From: Terriglobia bacterium
GTDB taxonomy: Bacteria > Acidobacteriota > Terriglobia > Terriglobales > Acidobacteriaceae
Assembly: GCA_032252755.1 (NCBI GenBank)
Contig: JAVUPY010000088.1
Location: 1 to 64,000 of the forward strand
DNA: 64,000 nt
Direction: 5' to 3'
Below the pieces are notes generated by a model, which did not search any database, had not been told where the DNA came from, and saw only the letters and a program-made list of their open reading frames with translations. Positions 36,613-44,643 of the stretch are shown piece after piece (positions within the stretch are counted from its first letter, which is position 1; each line of letters opens with the position of its first letter). The position numbers and the translations under genes were made by a program.

Positions 36613-37419
36613 CTACAACTTGCCCGTAAGTTCTAGATCGACGATGTACTGCTCGTTCCGCTGCACCTCACGAGGCTCACATATCCATGTCTCAGGCTCT
36701 GGGTGGGCGACAACCTCCAGCCCTGAACTGCGCACCATCGCCTCGGCGCAAGCGCGATTGGGGATCCACCAGTTCGTGTAATCGTTGGCATAGCGGTTCT
36801 CGATGAAGTGCATGCGCGGGAACTCAGGGCTTTCGAAGATTTCCTTATTCCAGAAGTGATAGTTCTCTTCCCACTCGCGCGTCTCTTCCGAGCCTCTCAG
36901 CATGGTCTGGAAGAGCAACTTCCCGCCGACTTTCTTCACCACCTTGTCCAGTGCATACAGCGGGTACCTCAAGTGGTAAAGCACTCCCATGAAGATGACC
37001 CAGTCGAACTGTCCGGCGATTTCGGCGACCTCGTACACCGAGCGCCGTTCGAATTCAATATCGAGCCCCAGCGTCTTTGCCGCGTAACGTCCCTGATTGA
37101 GGTATCGATCGTCAATGTCGATCCCGAGCACTCGCGACGCCCCGCGACGCTTCATCTGGATGGAATAAAATCCGCCGTTGCAGCCGATATCGAGTACCGT
37201 CGCACCCGACAGGTCATTCGGGATCACCTTCTCGATATGCTTCCACTTGACGTTCGGAAAATCGCCCAGGAAGTGATCGGGTGCAGTTGGGACCCCGAAC
37301 AGATCGATGTTGTGAAACCAATCTCCAAGCTGAGAAATCTCACGGGCGAGCACCTCCCGGTCGGGGGGATGTGATTCGACAGATATGCTTCGCGGTATGT
37401 TTTGGGTTCTGCTGGACAT
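36613..37419 (-). CDS. SAM-dependent methyltransferase (TIGR04290-like), first gene of the glycan operon
   Basis: A 268-residue class I methyltransferase. An N-terminal helical extension (about 1-60, with LGDWFHNIDLFGVPTAPDHF) precedes the Rossmann core: VLDIGCNGGFYSIQMKRRGA (motif I), GIDIDDRYLNQGRYAA with the ribose-binding Asp, and FDWVIFMGVLYHLRYPLYALDKV. The C-terminal part (ENRYANDYTNWWIPNRAC) resembles tRNA-wobble or glycan O-methyltransferases such as the CmoB-like group. Position and strand make it the first gene of the operon. It probably methylates the glycan product or a sugar precursor. The ATG lacks a strong ribosome binding site. Confidence 0.85.
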   Translation of the reverse strand: MSSRTQNIPRSISVESHPPDREVLAREISQLGDWFHNIDLFGVPTAPDHFLGDFPNVKWKHIEKVIPNDLSGATVLDIGCNGGFYSIQMKRRGASRVLGIDIDDRYLNQGRYAAKTLGLDIEFERRSVYEVAEIAGQFDWVIFMGVLYHLRYPLYALDKVVKKVGGKLLFQTMLRGSEETREWEENYHFWNKEIFESPEFPRMHFIENRYANDYTNWWIPNRACAEAMVRSSGLEVVAHPEPETWICEPREVQRNEQYIVDLELTGKL

Positions 37420-37577
37420 GTCAGGGCACGGACTCTAAGGTCCGTTCAGCGCAGATTAGATGCGGCGGAGGTACTTGGGTTGGCCCGAACCCCAGCAGAA
37501 CCAAGGTTTGGCGGGAATCGGCGTGCACGTGCAGAGGAACATCCGCCAGAATTCTTCAGTCGTGGGTAAATACAAAT

Positions 37578-37600
37578 ATGCCCCGCTGTTGCTGGGGCAT
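37578..37600 (-). terminator. terminator of the small membrane protein gene
   Basis: ATGCCCC, a 9-base loop and GGGGCAT, followed on the minus strand by ATTTGTATTT. It lies 25 bases after the stop at 37625. Confidence 0.65.
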
Positions 37601-37624
37601 GCTGGTCGTAGACTTCTTCGGGTG

Positions 37625-37771
37625 CTAGGCCGTGCGGCGGCCCGTCACCAGGCTGATGATAGCCACAATGATCGCCAGCACCAGCAGAAGGTGGATCAAA
37701 CTCCCTGCAACGTGAAATCCCCACCCAAGAAGCCAAAGAATGAGCAAGATCGCAAAAATGGTCCAGAGCAC
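37625..37771 (-). CDS. 48-residue Lmo0937-type membrane protein
   Basis: Started at the GTG at 37771 (AGGAG six to seven bases upstream) the product is VLWTIFAILLILWLLGWG, then a short linker and a second hydrophobic segment, AGSLIHLLLVLAIIVAIIS, and a basic end (GRRTA). Two membrane helices with the GWGFHVAGS turn match the small Lmo0937/DUF5670 family found widely in acidobacteria. It is monocistronic, with its own terminator. Function unknown, often stress-linked in relatives. Confidence 0.75.
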   Translation of the reverse strand: MLWTIFAILLILWLLGWGFHVAGSLIHLLLVLAIIVAIISLVTGRRTA

Positions 37772-37970
37772 GGAAATCTCCTGACGGCCGCAAGGATCAC
37801 GGGCCGTGAACTTTGAGAAGCGGAGAGCGTCTGCAAGGGTTGCCGCACAAAAACGGCAGCCGCGGGCTTTCCGGGCACAAATACCTTCACTGTTCGGTCG
37901 ACGAGTCGAGGCACATGGCCGGAAATCGCGCTCAGGAGGGACGCGATACCCGGCCATCGGCCACATCAGC

Positions 37971-38459
37971 TTACTGTACTGTCTCTAGCCTCGATCGAAT
38001 CTCCGCTGCAAGCTGACATACCGAACGCATCTTGTCCGCGGCTTCGCCCGGCAAGTCAGGCGTACGCAGTGCGAGTTCGGTCGAGAGCAAGATTCCCGTC
38101 ACTGCGCCGCGCAGCTCCGTTCTTAACAGAGATTCCGCGGCCCGAATCGCAATCAGGCGCGACTCTTCCTGTCTGCGCAGCGTGAGCTTGACCTCGCGCA
38201 CAACTCGCTGCGGACCGCTGATGGCCAGGTTCACATAAACCGGAACTGCCATTCCTGCGTGTCGCAACAACATCTCGATCGCTTCCGGTTCTGATTCGAC
38301 GAAGGCTTCGTCGATCACAACGGTCGAGTACTCGCCATTGCGTAATTGCGCCAGTGCTCGCTTCGTCGTATCCGCAATCTCCGCTTCTTCTCCAACTTCA
38401 TGTTCAAGGGTTACCACGTACTCTGGCGCCCGCTTCGATGACGTAATCAGCAGAATCAT
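37971..38459 (-). CDS. pseudo-receiver plus histidine-less dimerisation domain protein
   Basis: A 162-residue protein started at 38459 with GGGAG upstream. Residues 1-95 follow the beta-alpha order of a receiver (MILLITSS, STVVIDEAF, AVPVYVNLAI). Only one acidic residue stands near the usual phospho-site, so phosphorylation is doubtful. Residues 100-162 form a helical hairpin (LIAIRAAESLLRTELRGAV, then TGILLSTELAL) similar to the dimerisation domain of histidine kinases and to the small protein at 40088-40330, but the His is replaced by Thr. No ATPase domain follows. It lies after the sigma-54 regulator in the same direction. Confidence 0.6.
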   Translation of the reverse strand: MILLITSSKRAPEYVVTLEHEVGEEAEIADTTKRALAQLRNGEYSTVVIDEAFVESEPEAIEMLLRHAGMAVPVYVNLAISGPQRVVREVKLTLRRQEESRLIAIRAAESLLRTELRGAVTGILLSTELALRTPDLPGEAADKMRSVCQLAAEIRSRLETVQ

Positions 38460-38551
38460 GTTTCGTCTCCCGGAGAGGTTCGGTCCTTCTTGGACACACG
38501 TCTCCTGTTTGCGCTCCAACCGCTGAAGCACGCTTCTGAATTCAGGCGCCG

Positions 38552-40012
38552 CTAAAACGCGGCGCCGTATTCTTTCAGTTTTCGATACAGGGTAGTTTTG
38601 CCGATTCCGAGGACCTTGGCCGCTTCCATCTTGTCTCCATGCAACTGGTCGATAGTCTGCAGAATGGCATTCTTTTCGATTTCGGCAAGGGTCAGTGCTC
38701 GCCCACCGAGATCTTCACCCGAAATATTGGGTTGCGTCTGCGCCTTCCATGTCTGGATCGATGTCGGCAGATCAGAAACGTGAACCGTCGGACCCGAAGT
38801 CAGCGCGCAGGCTCGTTCAAGGCAGTTCTCCAACTCGCGGATATTGCCTGGCCACTCGTAGGCAAGCAGCAGTTTTAGCGCTTCGTCGCTGATATTGCGC
38901 TGCACACCCGTCGCCCGCGCCAACCGCTCCAGGAAATGTCCCGTCAGCAGGGGAATATCCTGCTTACGCTCGCGCAGCGGCGGGATCCGCAGGGTGAGAA
39001 CGTTCAAACGGAAGTAAAGATCACGCCGAAAAGTTCCTTGGGCAACACACTGTTCCAGGTCCTTATTCGTCGCTGCCAGAATTCGGATATTGATGGGTAT
39101 CGACTTCGTTCCACCCACGGGACGAATCTCTTTCTCCTGCAGCGCCCGCAACAGTTTCGCCTGCAGATCAATGGGCAGTTCGCCGATTTCATCAAGGAAT
39201 ATCGTGCCCCCTTCCGCAATCGCCAGCAGCCCATCCTTCGACCGCACAGCACCGGTGAACGCACCTTTCACGTAGCCGAATAACTCACTCTCAATCAAGC
39301 TCGGAACCAGTGAACCGCAATCGACAGGAATAAACGGCTTATCGTGATATACACCCGAGAAGTGTATGGAACGTGCGACCAGCTCTTTTCCAGTGCCGCT
39401 TTCGCCAAGTATCAGTACAGGATGAGTACTATGTGAAGCTTTGGAAATGATCCGATAGAGTTTCTCCATCTCGGGAGAGCGGCCAACGATTGAGCCGAAA
39501 CCCTGCTTCGATTTAATCTGTTCCCGTAACAGCCGGTTTTCGCTGGTCAACTGTAGATGACCGACAACTCGCTCCAGCAGCAGACGAAGTTCTTCGAAAT
39601 TGAAGGGTTTAGTGACGTAGTCGTACGCGCCGTGCTTCATCGCTTGCACCGCTGACTGCACGGTCGCATACCCGGTGATCACGACAATTACGGTGTGGGG
39701 ACGGCGGCGCTTTACCTCGCGCAGGATATCCAACCCTCCCGGGCCTGGGAGCCGCAGGTCGAGTAGCAACACGTCAATGTTGGCAGTCTCGATAATGCGG
39801 AAGGCGTGTTCCGAATTATCGGCGACATAGGTCGTAAAACCGAGCGACTGTGCAACTTCTCGACAGCCGTCGCGAATAGAGCGTTCATCATCAACGATTA
39901 ACAGGTTCAGCAGATTCATTTCCGCGGGACGCGCTCCCGCTGCAATGGACGCAATCGTTGCCGTCGAGTTCTGACTAACTTCGGGCACATCGGGGCCTGG
40001 AATACTGCTCAT
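38552..40012 (-). CDS. sigma-54-dependent response regulator, NtrC type
   Basis: A 486-residue protein. A 35-residue leader precedes the receiver (about 36-150, acceptor Asp in VLLLDLRLPGPGG, Lys in YVTKPFNF). The AAA+ domain follows with Walker A GESGTGKE, the sigma-54-contact loop GYVKGAFTGA, Walker B GGTIFLDEIGEL and the arginine-finger region RRDLYFRLNVL. A Fis-type helix-turn-helix (MEAAKVLGIGKTTLYRKLKEYG) ends it. The leader may not be translated in full, because the second Met (MNLLNLLIVDDE) is a plausible start. No complete kinase is adjacent. A sigma-54-type promoter lies upstream of the 40088-40330 gene. Confidence 0.93.
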   Translation of the reverse strand: MSSIPGPDVPEVSQNSTATIASIAAGARPAEMNLLNLLIVDDERSIRDGCREVAQSLGFTTYVADNSEHAFRIIETANIDVLLLDLRLPGPGGLDILREVKRRRPHTVIVVITGYATVQSAVQAMKHGAYDYVTKPFNFEELRLLLERVVGHLQLTSENRLLREQIKSKQGFGSIVGRSPEMEKLYRIISKASHSTHPVLILGESGTGKELVARSIHFSGVYHDKPFIPVDCGSLVPSLIESELFGYVKGAFTGAVRSKDGLLAIAEGGTIFLDEIGELPIDLQAKLLRALQEKEIRPVGGTKSIPINIRILAATNKDLEQCVAQGTFRRDLYFRLNVLTLRIPPLRERKQDIPLLTGHFLERLARATGVQRNISDEALKLLLAYEWPGNIRELENCLERACALTSGPTVHVSDLPTSIQTWKAQTQPNISGEDLGGRALTLAEIEKNAILQTIDQLHGDKMEAAKVLGIGKTTLYRKLKEYGAAF

Positions 40013-40087
40013 CGTGTGCCTCTCGTGTTCTTGTATTGGAATCGCATGCTCCCTCCTAAAACCAGATCATCGGCAATTGATATTTCA

Positions 40088-40330
40088 CTACTCTTCAAGC
40101 GGCGTTTCCGCCGGCAAGAGGCTGCGAGCCTCGCTTACCAGCGCCGCGCCTCGTTCGCCTCCCTCGCAGATATCGGCAGCGTGGTGTTCGCGGGCATCGC
40201 CGCGCAATCCCAGGCGCAATAATCCGCCGCTTATCAGCACACCTGTTATCACGTTGCTCAGCTCGTGCAGGATCGAACGCAGTCTCTCCTGCTCGCTGTC
40301 TCTCACGATCGCCTCCGATCCGTGATGCAC
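40088..40330 (-). CDS. stand-alone histidine-kinase dimerisation-domain protein
   Basis: An 80-residue protein consisting of a helical hairpin with an H-box: RLRSILHELSNVITGVLISGGLL (His near residue 22), then a second helix (ADICEGGERGAALVSEARSLL). There is no sensor and no ATP-binding domain. Length and layout recall phosphotransfer proteins of the Spo0B kind, which use a dimerisation-type helical bundle. It lies 75 bases before the sigma-54 response regulator on the same strand, and a sigma-54-type promoter stands 42-57 bases before its start. A role as phosphodonor or dimer partner for that regulator is inferred. Confidence 0.65.
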   Translation of the reverse strand: MHHGSEAIVRDSEQERLRSILHELSNVITGVLISGGLLRLGLRGDAREHHAADICEGGERGAALVSEARSLLPAETPLEE

Positions 40331-40371
40331 AAAGACAGCGTTGCATTCGATGGACCATTCCTTGTGCGAGG

Positions 40372-40387
40372 CGCAAAAGCAGCGCCA
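40372..40387 (-). promoter_or_regulatory. sigma-54-type promoter before the dimerisation-domain gene
   Basis: On the minus strand TGGCGC, five bases, TTGCG. The GG and GC that define sigma-54 promoters are exactly ten bases apart. It differs from the consensus TGGCAC-N5-TTGCA by two bases. The start would be near 40361, about 30 bases before the ATG. It could drive the dimerisation-domain gene and the regulator gene together. Confidence 0.6.
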
Positions 40388-40535
40388 GTCAAGGAGTTCT
40401 TCAATTTGGCCAGATTCCGCGAACGGAACTTCTTCGTGTTCACTTTCCCATTTCAGGACACGAAACGACTGAGATGTCTCGTCAATCGGACCTATTCAAT
40501 TTAAGTACAGGAACTTGCAGAATTGGGAGGAAAAT

Positions 40536-40635
40536 CTGTTTTGTTCCTAAAACAGAACAAAGACAGAAATCGGGAAAGTCTACTCCAGAAATGCGTAGCG
40601 GGCTGCGAAGGAAAATATTTGGCGCAAAACAGAAC
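40536..40635. promoter_or_regulatory. candidate enhancer sites for the sigma-54 regulator
   Basis: CTGTTTT-GTTCCT-AAAACAG (40536-40555) is a perfect 7-base inverted repeat. Its right half continues as AAAACAGAAC and occurs again at 40626-40635, 77 bases away. Both lie 150-260 bases upstream of the minus-strand sigma-54 promoter, the distance range typical of NtrC-type enhancers. No gene occupies this 360-base gap. Confidence 0.5.
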
Positions 40636-40692
40636 CGCCGGAACTCCATGTCCGGCGGCTGTCTTCGGGAAGTGTGGTTCGGACTCTCGGGG

Positions 40693-41415
40693 CTAGCCCT
40701 TGACCGTGACCGGTTGGGTGATGCGGAAGGTCAAGCGACGCTCCACGCCGAAGCCAACGTCCTTCTTGCCGGTGGCGTAAGCTGCGGTGGTTCCGCCGCC
40801 CGCGCCGACCATGCTGCCGATGAGGGCGCCTTTTCCTCCGCCGGCGAGACCGCCGATCAATGCGCCGCCTGCGGTCGAACCGCCGATCCAGGCGAGGTTG
40901 CGCTTCTTGTGGGAGGTGCCGCGAGCGATCACGCTTGAGGTCGTTACCGGAACTGCCTTGTTATTGATGGTGATCGTGTCGAGCGCGATCTGGATCATTC
41001 CAGGATGCTGAAGGTGACCAGATTGCTCGGCCGCGACGACTCTGCCGGTGACGGCGGCGCCTGCTGGCGCTATGGTCTTGCCGTTGACCACGAGGGGAGC
41101 GTCGAGGACGGCGTCAAAGCGATCGCCTGCCTGATTGCTGGCCGACGAGACTGCGGTCGAGAGACGGACTGTTACGGGCGTTCCGGAAGGAACCGTCAGA
41201 TCTTCGGCTTTGCGGCTGAACAGTCCCTTATGTTCGCTGCTGGGCCTGTCCTTATCGCCGCTGAACGGAAGAGCGCTACTGCTGCCGCTGTTGTCTGCTG
41301 TGGTCGCGGCCGAGCTGTTATCGGCCGATGCGTTCGCGTTGTCAGGCATGTGGCTGCAGGCGGAGACAAACAACATCACCGAGATGGCCAATGCGAGAAC
41401 CAGAGTTCGTTTCAT
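40693..41415 (-). CDS. glycine-zipper lipoprotein under a sigma-54-type promoter
   Basis: A 240-residue protein starting MKRTLVLALAISVMLFVSACS, a signal peptide with lipobox VSAC. A Ser/Ala/Asp-rich linker (25-65) is followed by a beta-rich domain beginning VPSGTPVTVRLSTAVSSASNQAGDRF, seen in many acidobacterial envelope proteins, and a glycine zipper (GGSTAGGALIGGLAGGGKGALIGSMVGAGGG, near 176-207 in two blocks). A short beta tail ends FRITQPVTVKG. It resembles the gene at 9778-10749. Lgt in this window can modify it. Function unknown. A sigma-54-type promoter at 41465-41480 stands 50 bases upstream. Confidence 0.85.
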   Translation of the reverse strand: MKRTLVLALAISVMLFVSACSHMPDNANASADNSSAATTADNSGSSSALPFSGDKDRPSSEHKGLFSRKAEDLTVPSGTPVTVRLSTAVSSASNQAGDRFDAVLDAPLVVNGKTIAPAGAAVTGRVVAAEQSGHLQHPGMIQIALDTITINNKAVPVTTSSVIARGTSHKKRNLAWIGGSTAGGALIGGLAGGGKGALIGSMVGAGGGTTAAYATGKKDVGFGVERRLTFRITQPVTVKG

Positions 41416-41464
41416 TTCGTCCCCCGAAATAGCTTGATCTTTTGACGAGTTTCAGTATCCAGAG

Positions 41465-41480
41465 TGCAGCCTGAGTGCCA
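41465..41480 (-). promoter_or_regulatory. sigma-54-type promoter of the glycine-zipper lipoprotein
   Basis: On the minus strand TGGCAC, five bases, CTGCA, with the -24 element perfect and the -12 element one base off consensus; GG and GC are ten bases apart. The start would be near 41454, a leader of about 38 bases. The only sigma-54 regulators in view are 38552-40012 and 50338-51741. Confidence 0.7.
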
Positions 41481-41590
41481 ATCTTTGCACTTTGTTTTCA
41501 ATGAGATACGGTTACGTAAGGCCCTTCACCGTATGTAGAAATTGCATTGAGCAGAGTAGAAGGACCCCACCCCCTTATGTGCCGATCTCG

Positions 41591-41656
41591 TGTTTTCAAT
41601 AACTTACGGAAATTTCTCCGGTAAGATTTTGAAAACAAGCAGCTTAAATCTGAAAA
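41591..41656 (-). repeat. 66-base dispersed repeat, copy B
   Basis: Inverse copy of 201-266. Read on the minus strand it begins TTTTCAGATTTAA and ends TTTCCGTAAGT...GAAAACA, again 66 bases long, with a divergent middle. The surrounding intergenic stretch (41481-41889) holds no other gene. Confidence 0.6.
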
Positions 41657-41889
41657 CCCGGCTTGACAGGAAGAGCCTTGAAATTGGGCTGCGAGCGGTG
41701 GGGGTCACTGTGGGAGAGTGCCCGCGACGAGTTCTCCAGGCCGGGAAACTGAACGGCAGAGCCGTCGGTTGGAACTGCCGACCCTCTCGAGTTCAACTGC
41801 GCGCGAGATAGGGTAGGGACGATACTTCGGTTGTCCGAAGCGCGCACGTTAGCGTCCAACCGCGGGACGCGAACGTGGGGCACAAACGT

Positions 41890-42312
41890 TTATGAGATTC
41901 GTGGGCGACCTGGCGAAAATCCATGCTGCAAAAAGGGTATCGCCAACAGCAGAATTATTCCTTCCGCAAAAGCAAAAGGGCTCCACTCAAGAATGCCGAC
42001 GTTCTTGGTTGTGCTGAGAAGTCGCTCGAATACCAACCACATCAGCAGAACGTGCAGTCCGAAGCAGGTGATAACGGCCAACCAAAACGACGGGCTGCTC
42101 CATTTCCGTTTCAGAGCCCAAATGCTTCCACCGAACGCAACAGCAGTTCCGACTATAGCTGCGTGCCACTTCTGCGACATGCCGTTTCTGTCGAACAGAA
42201 TAGCGATTCCGAGAGCAATAGTCCCGAAGACGAACACGTAGAGATTTTCGGAAGTCCTGAACTTTCGCAATGCCGATTGCCTCCCCCTCACTGTATTTGG
42301 CTGGTGGCGCAC
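41890..42312 (-). CDS. small integral membrane protein of unknown function
   Basis: A 140-residue protein with four hydrophobic segments: LYVFVFGTIALGIAILF, WHAAIVGTAVAFGGSIWA, FWLAVITCFGLHVLLMWLVF and FAEGIILLLAIPFL. Charged linkers (ALKRKWSSPS, ERLLSTTKN) separate them. I do not recognise a family. GC and codon use look slightly lower than average. The true start could be a later Met. Confidence 0.55.
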   Translation of the reverse strand: MRHQPNTVRGRQSALRKFRTSENLYVFVFGTIALGIAILFDRNGMSQKWHAAIVGTAVAFGGSIWALKRKWSSPSFWLAVITCFGLHVLLMWLVFERLLSTTKNVGILEWSPFAFAEGIILLLAIPFLQHGFSPGRPRIS

Positions 42313-42363
42313 CCTTTCGAAACGAGTCTAGCTTCTTCTACTTTGGGACGCGAGTGAATTCTC

Positions 42364-42403
42364 GTGCCCTACCCTTCTCGCGCTGTTTGCGAGAGGGTGG
42401 GGC
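42364..42403 (+). repeat. REP palindrome A, left copy
   Basis: A 40-base imperfect palindrome (GTGCCCTACCCTTCTCGCGC, a short loop and TTGCGAGAGGGTGGGGC). Its inverse lies at 43011-43050 on the other side of the transposase gene, and a third copy at 44195-44234. Confidence 0.85.
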
Positions 42404-42472
42404 AGTCCCACTCTGGGAATGACAAGACTTTTTCTACTCTCACCACGAGTTTGCCGATCTTATTCTGTTCTT

Positions 42473-43000
42473 ATGCCTTGGAGTCTTCATCGCTTTCAGC
42501 AGACCGACGATCCCCATTTCGTGACTTTCAGTTGCTACCGCCGTCGACCGTTGTTTCAGCCACCAGCTTCACGCGACTTCCTGGAAGCGACACTCGAACG
42601 AATTCGCAGGTGGTACGGAATTTTCATCATGGGATACGTGATCATGCCGGAACATGTGCACCTACTGCTGAGCGAACCAGAGCGGACAACGCTTGCAGTC
42701 GCGATCCAGATGCTCAAGCAGATTGTGGGAAAGAAACTCTCGCCGGCCGATCGCTCGCCGTTCTGGCAACGTCGCTACTATGACCGCAACATTCATCGGC
42801 ACGATGAATTTGTAAATGCTCTCAACTACATTCACTACAACCCGGTGAAGCGAGGTTTGGTGAAGGAGCCGGACGATTGGCGCTGGAGCAGTTGCCGACA
42901 TCACCTGACAGGGGTTGAGGGTGTAGTTGAAATTGAGTCTGAGTGGACGGCACGAAAACGTGAACAGGTGGGGATATTTCCAACAGTCAGATTGAGCTAG
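42473..43000 (+). CDS. REP-associated tyrosine transposase (RAYT)
   Basis: A 175-residue protein of the Y1/HUH transposase superfamily, started at 42473 (MPWSLHRFQQTDDPHFVTFSCYRRRPLF), the typical RAYT opening. The HUH motif is MPEHVHLLLSEP and the catalytic Tyr lies in NALNYIHYNPVKRGLV, followed by the YNPVK-type WRWSSCRHH signature. RAYTs are single-copy, domesticated enzymes thought to spread REP palindromes. REP palindromes of one family flank the gene in inverted orientation. The gene seems intact. Confidence 0.9.
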   Translation: MPWSLHRFQQTDDPHFVTFSCYRRRPLFQPPASRDFLEATLERIRRWYGIFIMGYVIMPEHVHLLLSEPERTTLAVAIQMLKQIVGKKLSPADRSPFWQRRYYDRNIHRHDEFVNALNYIHYNPVKRGLVKEPDDWRWSSCRHHLTGVEGVVEIESEWTARKREQVGIFPTVRLS

Positions 43001-43010
43001 GAGGAGAACA

Positions 43011-43050
43011 GCCCCACCCTCTCGCAAAAAGCGCGAGAAGGGTAGGGCAC
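43011..43050 (-). repeat. REP palindrome A, right copy
   Basis: Inverse copy of 42364-42403 with only one to two base differences, 10 bases after the transposase stop. Its orientation relative to the left copy makes a REPtron-like unit. Confidence 0.85.
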
Positions 43051-43086
43051 GAACCAAAGGGTGGGCCACCCGTCGATTTTCGGTGT

Positions 43087-43144
43087 GGTGGAGATTTGAA
43101 GGAAACTACCCCGCCCTAGCGGAGCTAGGACGGGGCACCCGGTG
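43087..43144 (+). repeat. REP-like element B, first copy
   Basis: Contains GGAGATTTGAAGGAAACTAC, then CCCCGCCCTAGCGGAGCTAGG and ACGGGGCACCCGG. The second half forms a palindrome (CCCCGCCCTAG/CTAGGACGGGG). Nearly identical sequence occurs at 44126-44181. Confidence 0.75.
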
Positions 43145-43161
43145 CGAAAGATAACTAGTTT

Positions 43162-43878
43162 TTAGAGTTTCAAGATGATTCCCGCCCAATTGACCCAGAC
43201 GTTCGTGAGCGACAGTCTTGTCGCAAGCAGGGTGATCAAGACCAGGGCGGTGTAGCCGACGACAAAATCGCGATCGAGGCGGCGGGTCATCAGCCAGCGG
43301 ACGATCAAGAGAAGCGCTCCGAGGGCAACAACGGGGCCGAACAAGGCCGTCCAATGGTGAAATCCGAAGATCGAATTCAGGAGCGGTATACGACCAGTGG
43401 CTCCGGTGAGAATGGAAAGGCTTGCCAGAAGCATCATGGGACGGTGAATGCGGGGACGTTTGCGGTTGATGACTCCGAGGGTGACGAATGTCGCGAACAG
43501 CGCCATCTCCGTGTAGAGAATCAACAGGAACTGCGGTCCGGGCCAGTCGAAGACAGTCGCGCCCGGACGGAGGCGTATCGAGCGGATCGCCACCAGCGGC
43601 CCAGTCACGGCGACCATTGTGGCGATGACGAGCACGCTCCAGCCGAGTTTCATGTGCAGGCGGCGGTTCTGCGTGGAGATGAGCAGGGACTGCACGAAAA
43701 ACAGCACGTACCAGACGAAGATCGACGAACTGTGCGCCACAACCGTCGCCAGCATCGACGGATCGATAGGCGTACCGTCAACGTGCCTGCCGGCGAAAAT
43801 GTAATGTTGGAAGCCAATGACGACGAGAATCAGGAAGATGGCCCCAGCGGCGGTGTAGAAAAGGCGCTCAACTTTCAT
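43162..43878 (-). CDS. seven-helix membrane protein of unknown function
   Basis: A 238-residue protein with about seven membrane segments: FYTAAGAIFLILVVIGF, MLATVVAHSSSIFVWYVLFFVQ, LGWSVLVIATMVAVTGPLVAI, FLLILYTEMALFATFVTLG, MLLASLSILTGATGRIPLL, ALFGPVVALGALLLIVRWL and VGYTALVLITLLATRL. Conserved-looking His residues (HYIFAGRH, VAHSSS, RRLHMKLGW, IHRPMM, FHHWTALF) could ligate heme or metal. I do not know the family. A good promoter stands upstream. Confidence 0.65.
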   Translation of the reverse strand: MKVERLFYTAAGAIFLILVVIGFQHYIFAGRHVDGTPIDPSMLATVVAHSSSIFVWYVLFFVQSLLISTQNRRLHMKLGWSVLVIATMVAVTGPLVAIRSIRLRPGATVFDWPGPQFLLILYTEMALFATFVTLGVINRKRPRIHRPMMLLASLSILTGATGRIPLLNSIFGFHHWTALFGPVVALGALLLIVRWLMTRRLDRDFVVGYTALVLITLLATRLSLTNVWVNWAGIILKL

Positions 43879-43912
43879 GCGGAATCTGCTCTCACCCCAG
43901 GAATGGCGCTGA

Positions 43913-43941
43913 ATCGTAGCCGCATTTCACCTGCTTGTCAA
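43913..43941 (-). promoter_or_regulatory. promoter of the seven-helix protein gene
   Basis: On the minus strand TTGACA (43941-43936), a 17-base spacer and TACGAT (43918-43913), 35 bases before the ATG. Confidence 0.7.
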
Positions 43942-44125
43942 CGCGATCCATACCGAGATAGAGCGCTGTTTTGAAACCACTCTCGAACGCGGGCTTCCCG
44001 CTGAGTTGGGGAACCCGGTAATCGCGGGAGAATGCAGGTCCCCTCGACTGCGCCGCAAACAACACGGTTCCGCTCGGGATGACGGGGTTTGGGAATATAC
44101 CGGTGCGTGAGGGATTTTCAGGTTG

Positions 44126-44234
44126 TGGGAGATTTGAAGAAAACTACCCCGCCCTAGCGGAGCCAGGACGGGGCACCCGGCATGGTGAGGAACAGCCCCA
44201 CCCTCTCGCAAAAAGCGCGAGTAGGGTAGGGCAC
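44126..44234. repeat. REP element B second copy followed by REP A third copy
   Basis: 44126-44181 repeats element B almost base for base. 44195-44234 repeats the REP A palindrome in the orientation of the right copy, with one change (GAGTAGGG for GAGAAGGG). The B-A order is the reverse of that seen after the transposase gene (A at 43011, B at 43087), so the elements are mobile modules. Confidence 0.8.
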
Positions 44235-44247
44235 AAATCACGCGGTG

Positions 44248-44619
44248 TTATCGGCGGACGGTGGGGAGAATTTCACGGAGGGCCCAGTCGATGCGGTCGA
44301 CGGATGCGCGAATGTCGCGCAACTCGTCGCTCTCGCGGGCTTTCGGGTCCATCCTGTAGACGATTACCTGCAACGCGTTTCGGATGTGGTGATTCATTTC
44401 CTCGATGATGACCGCGGAATGTTGCTGGCGTGCGAGTTCGCGTTCGTGCTGCAGTTGCAGAATGAAGACGAGCACGCCCGTAAGAATGGCCAGGAGGAAG
44501 TCGTCAACATAGGTTGCTTCGGCGTGCAGTCCGAACCGGGCGAGGACACGATCGAGGAAGAACACGGCCGCGAACATTCCGAGCGCGGCCAACGCTGTGA
44601 CAGTGTACTTGCGTGACAT
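44248..44619 (-). CDS. membrane-anchored histidine-kinase dimerisation-domain protein without ATPase
   Basis: A 123-residue protein. Two membrane segments (VTALAALGMFAAVFFLD and FLLAILTGVLVFILQL) are followed by a helix-turn-helix bundle with an H-box: SAVIIEEMNHHIRNALQVIV near residues 68-87, of the HisKA_2/HWE-like type (NHHIRNALQ). The second helix is LRDIRASVDRIDWALREIL. The protein ends where the ATP-binding domain would begin. It is a third kinase-like module lacking the catalytic domain within 6.5 kb. Truncation of a former kinase is possible, but no leftover ATPase sequence follows. Confidence 0.65.
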   Translation of the reverse strand: MSRKYTVTALAALGMFAAVFFLDRVLARFGLHAEATYVDDFLLAILTGVLVFILQLQHERELARQQHSAVIIEEMNHHIRNALQVIVYRMDPKARESDELRDIRASVDRIDWALREILPTVRR

Positions 44620-44643
44620 CGCGATGCGCTCTCTGTCCTCAGT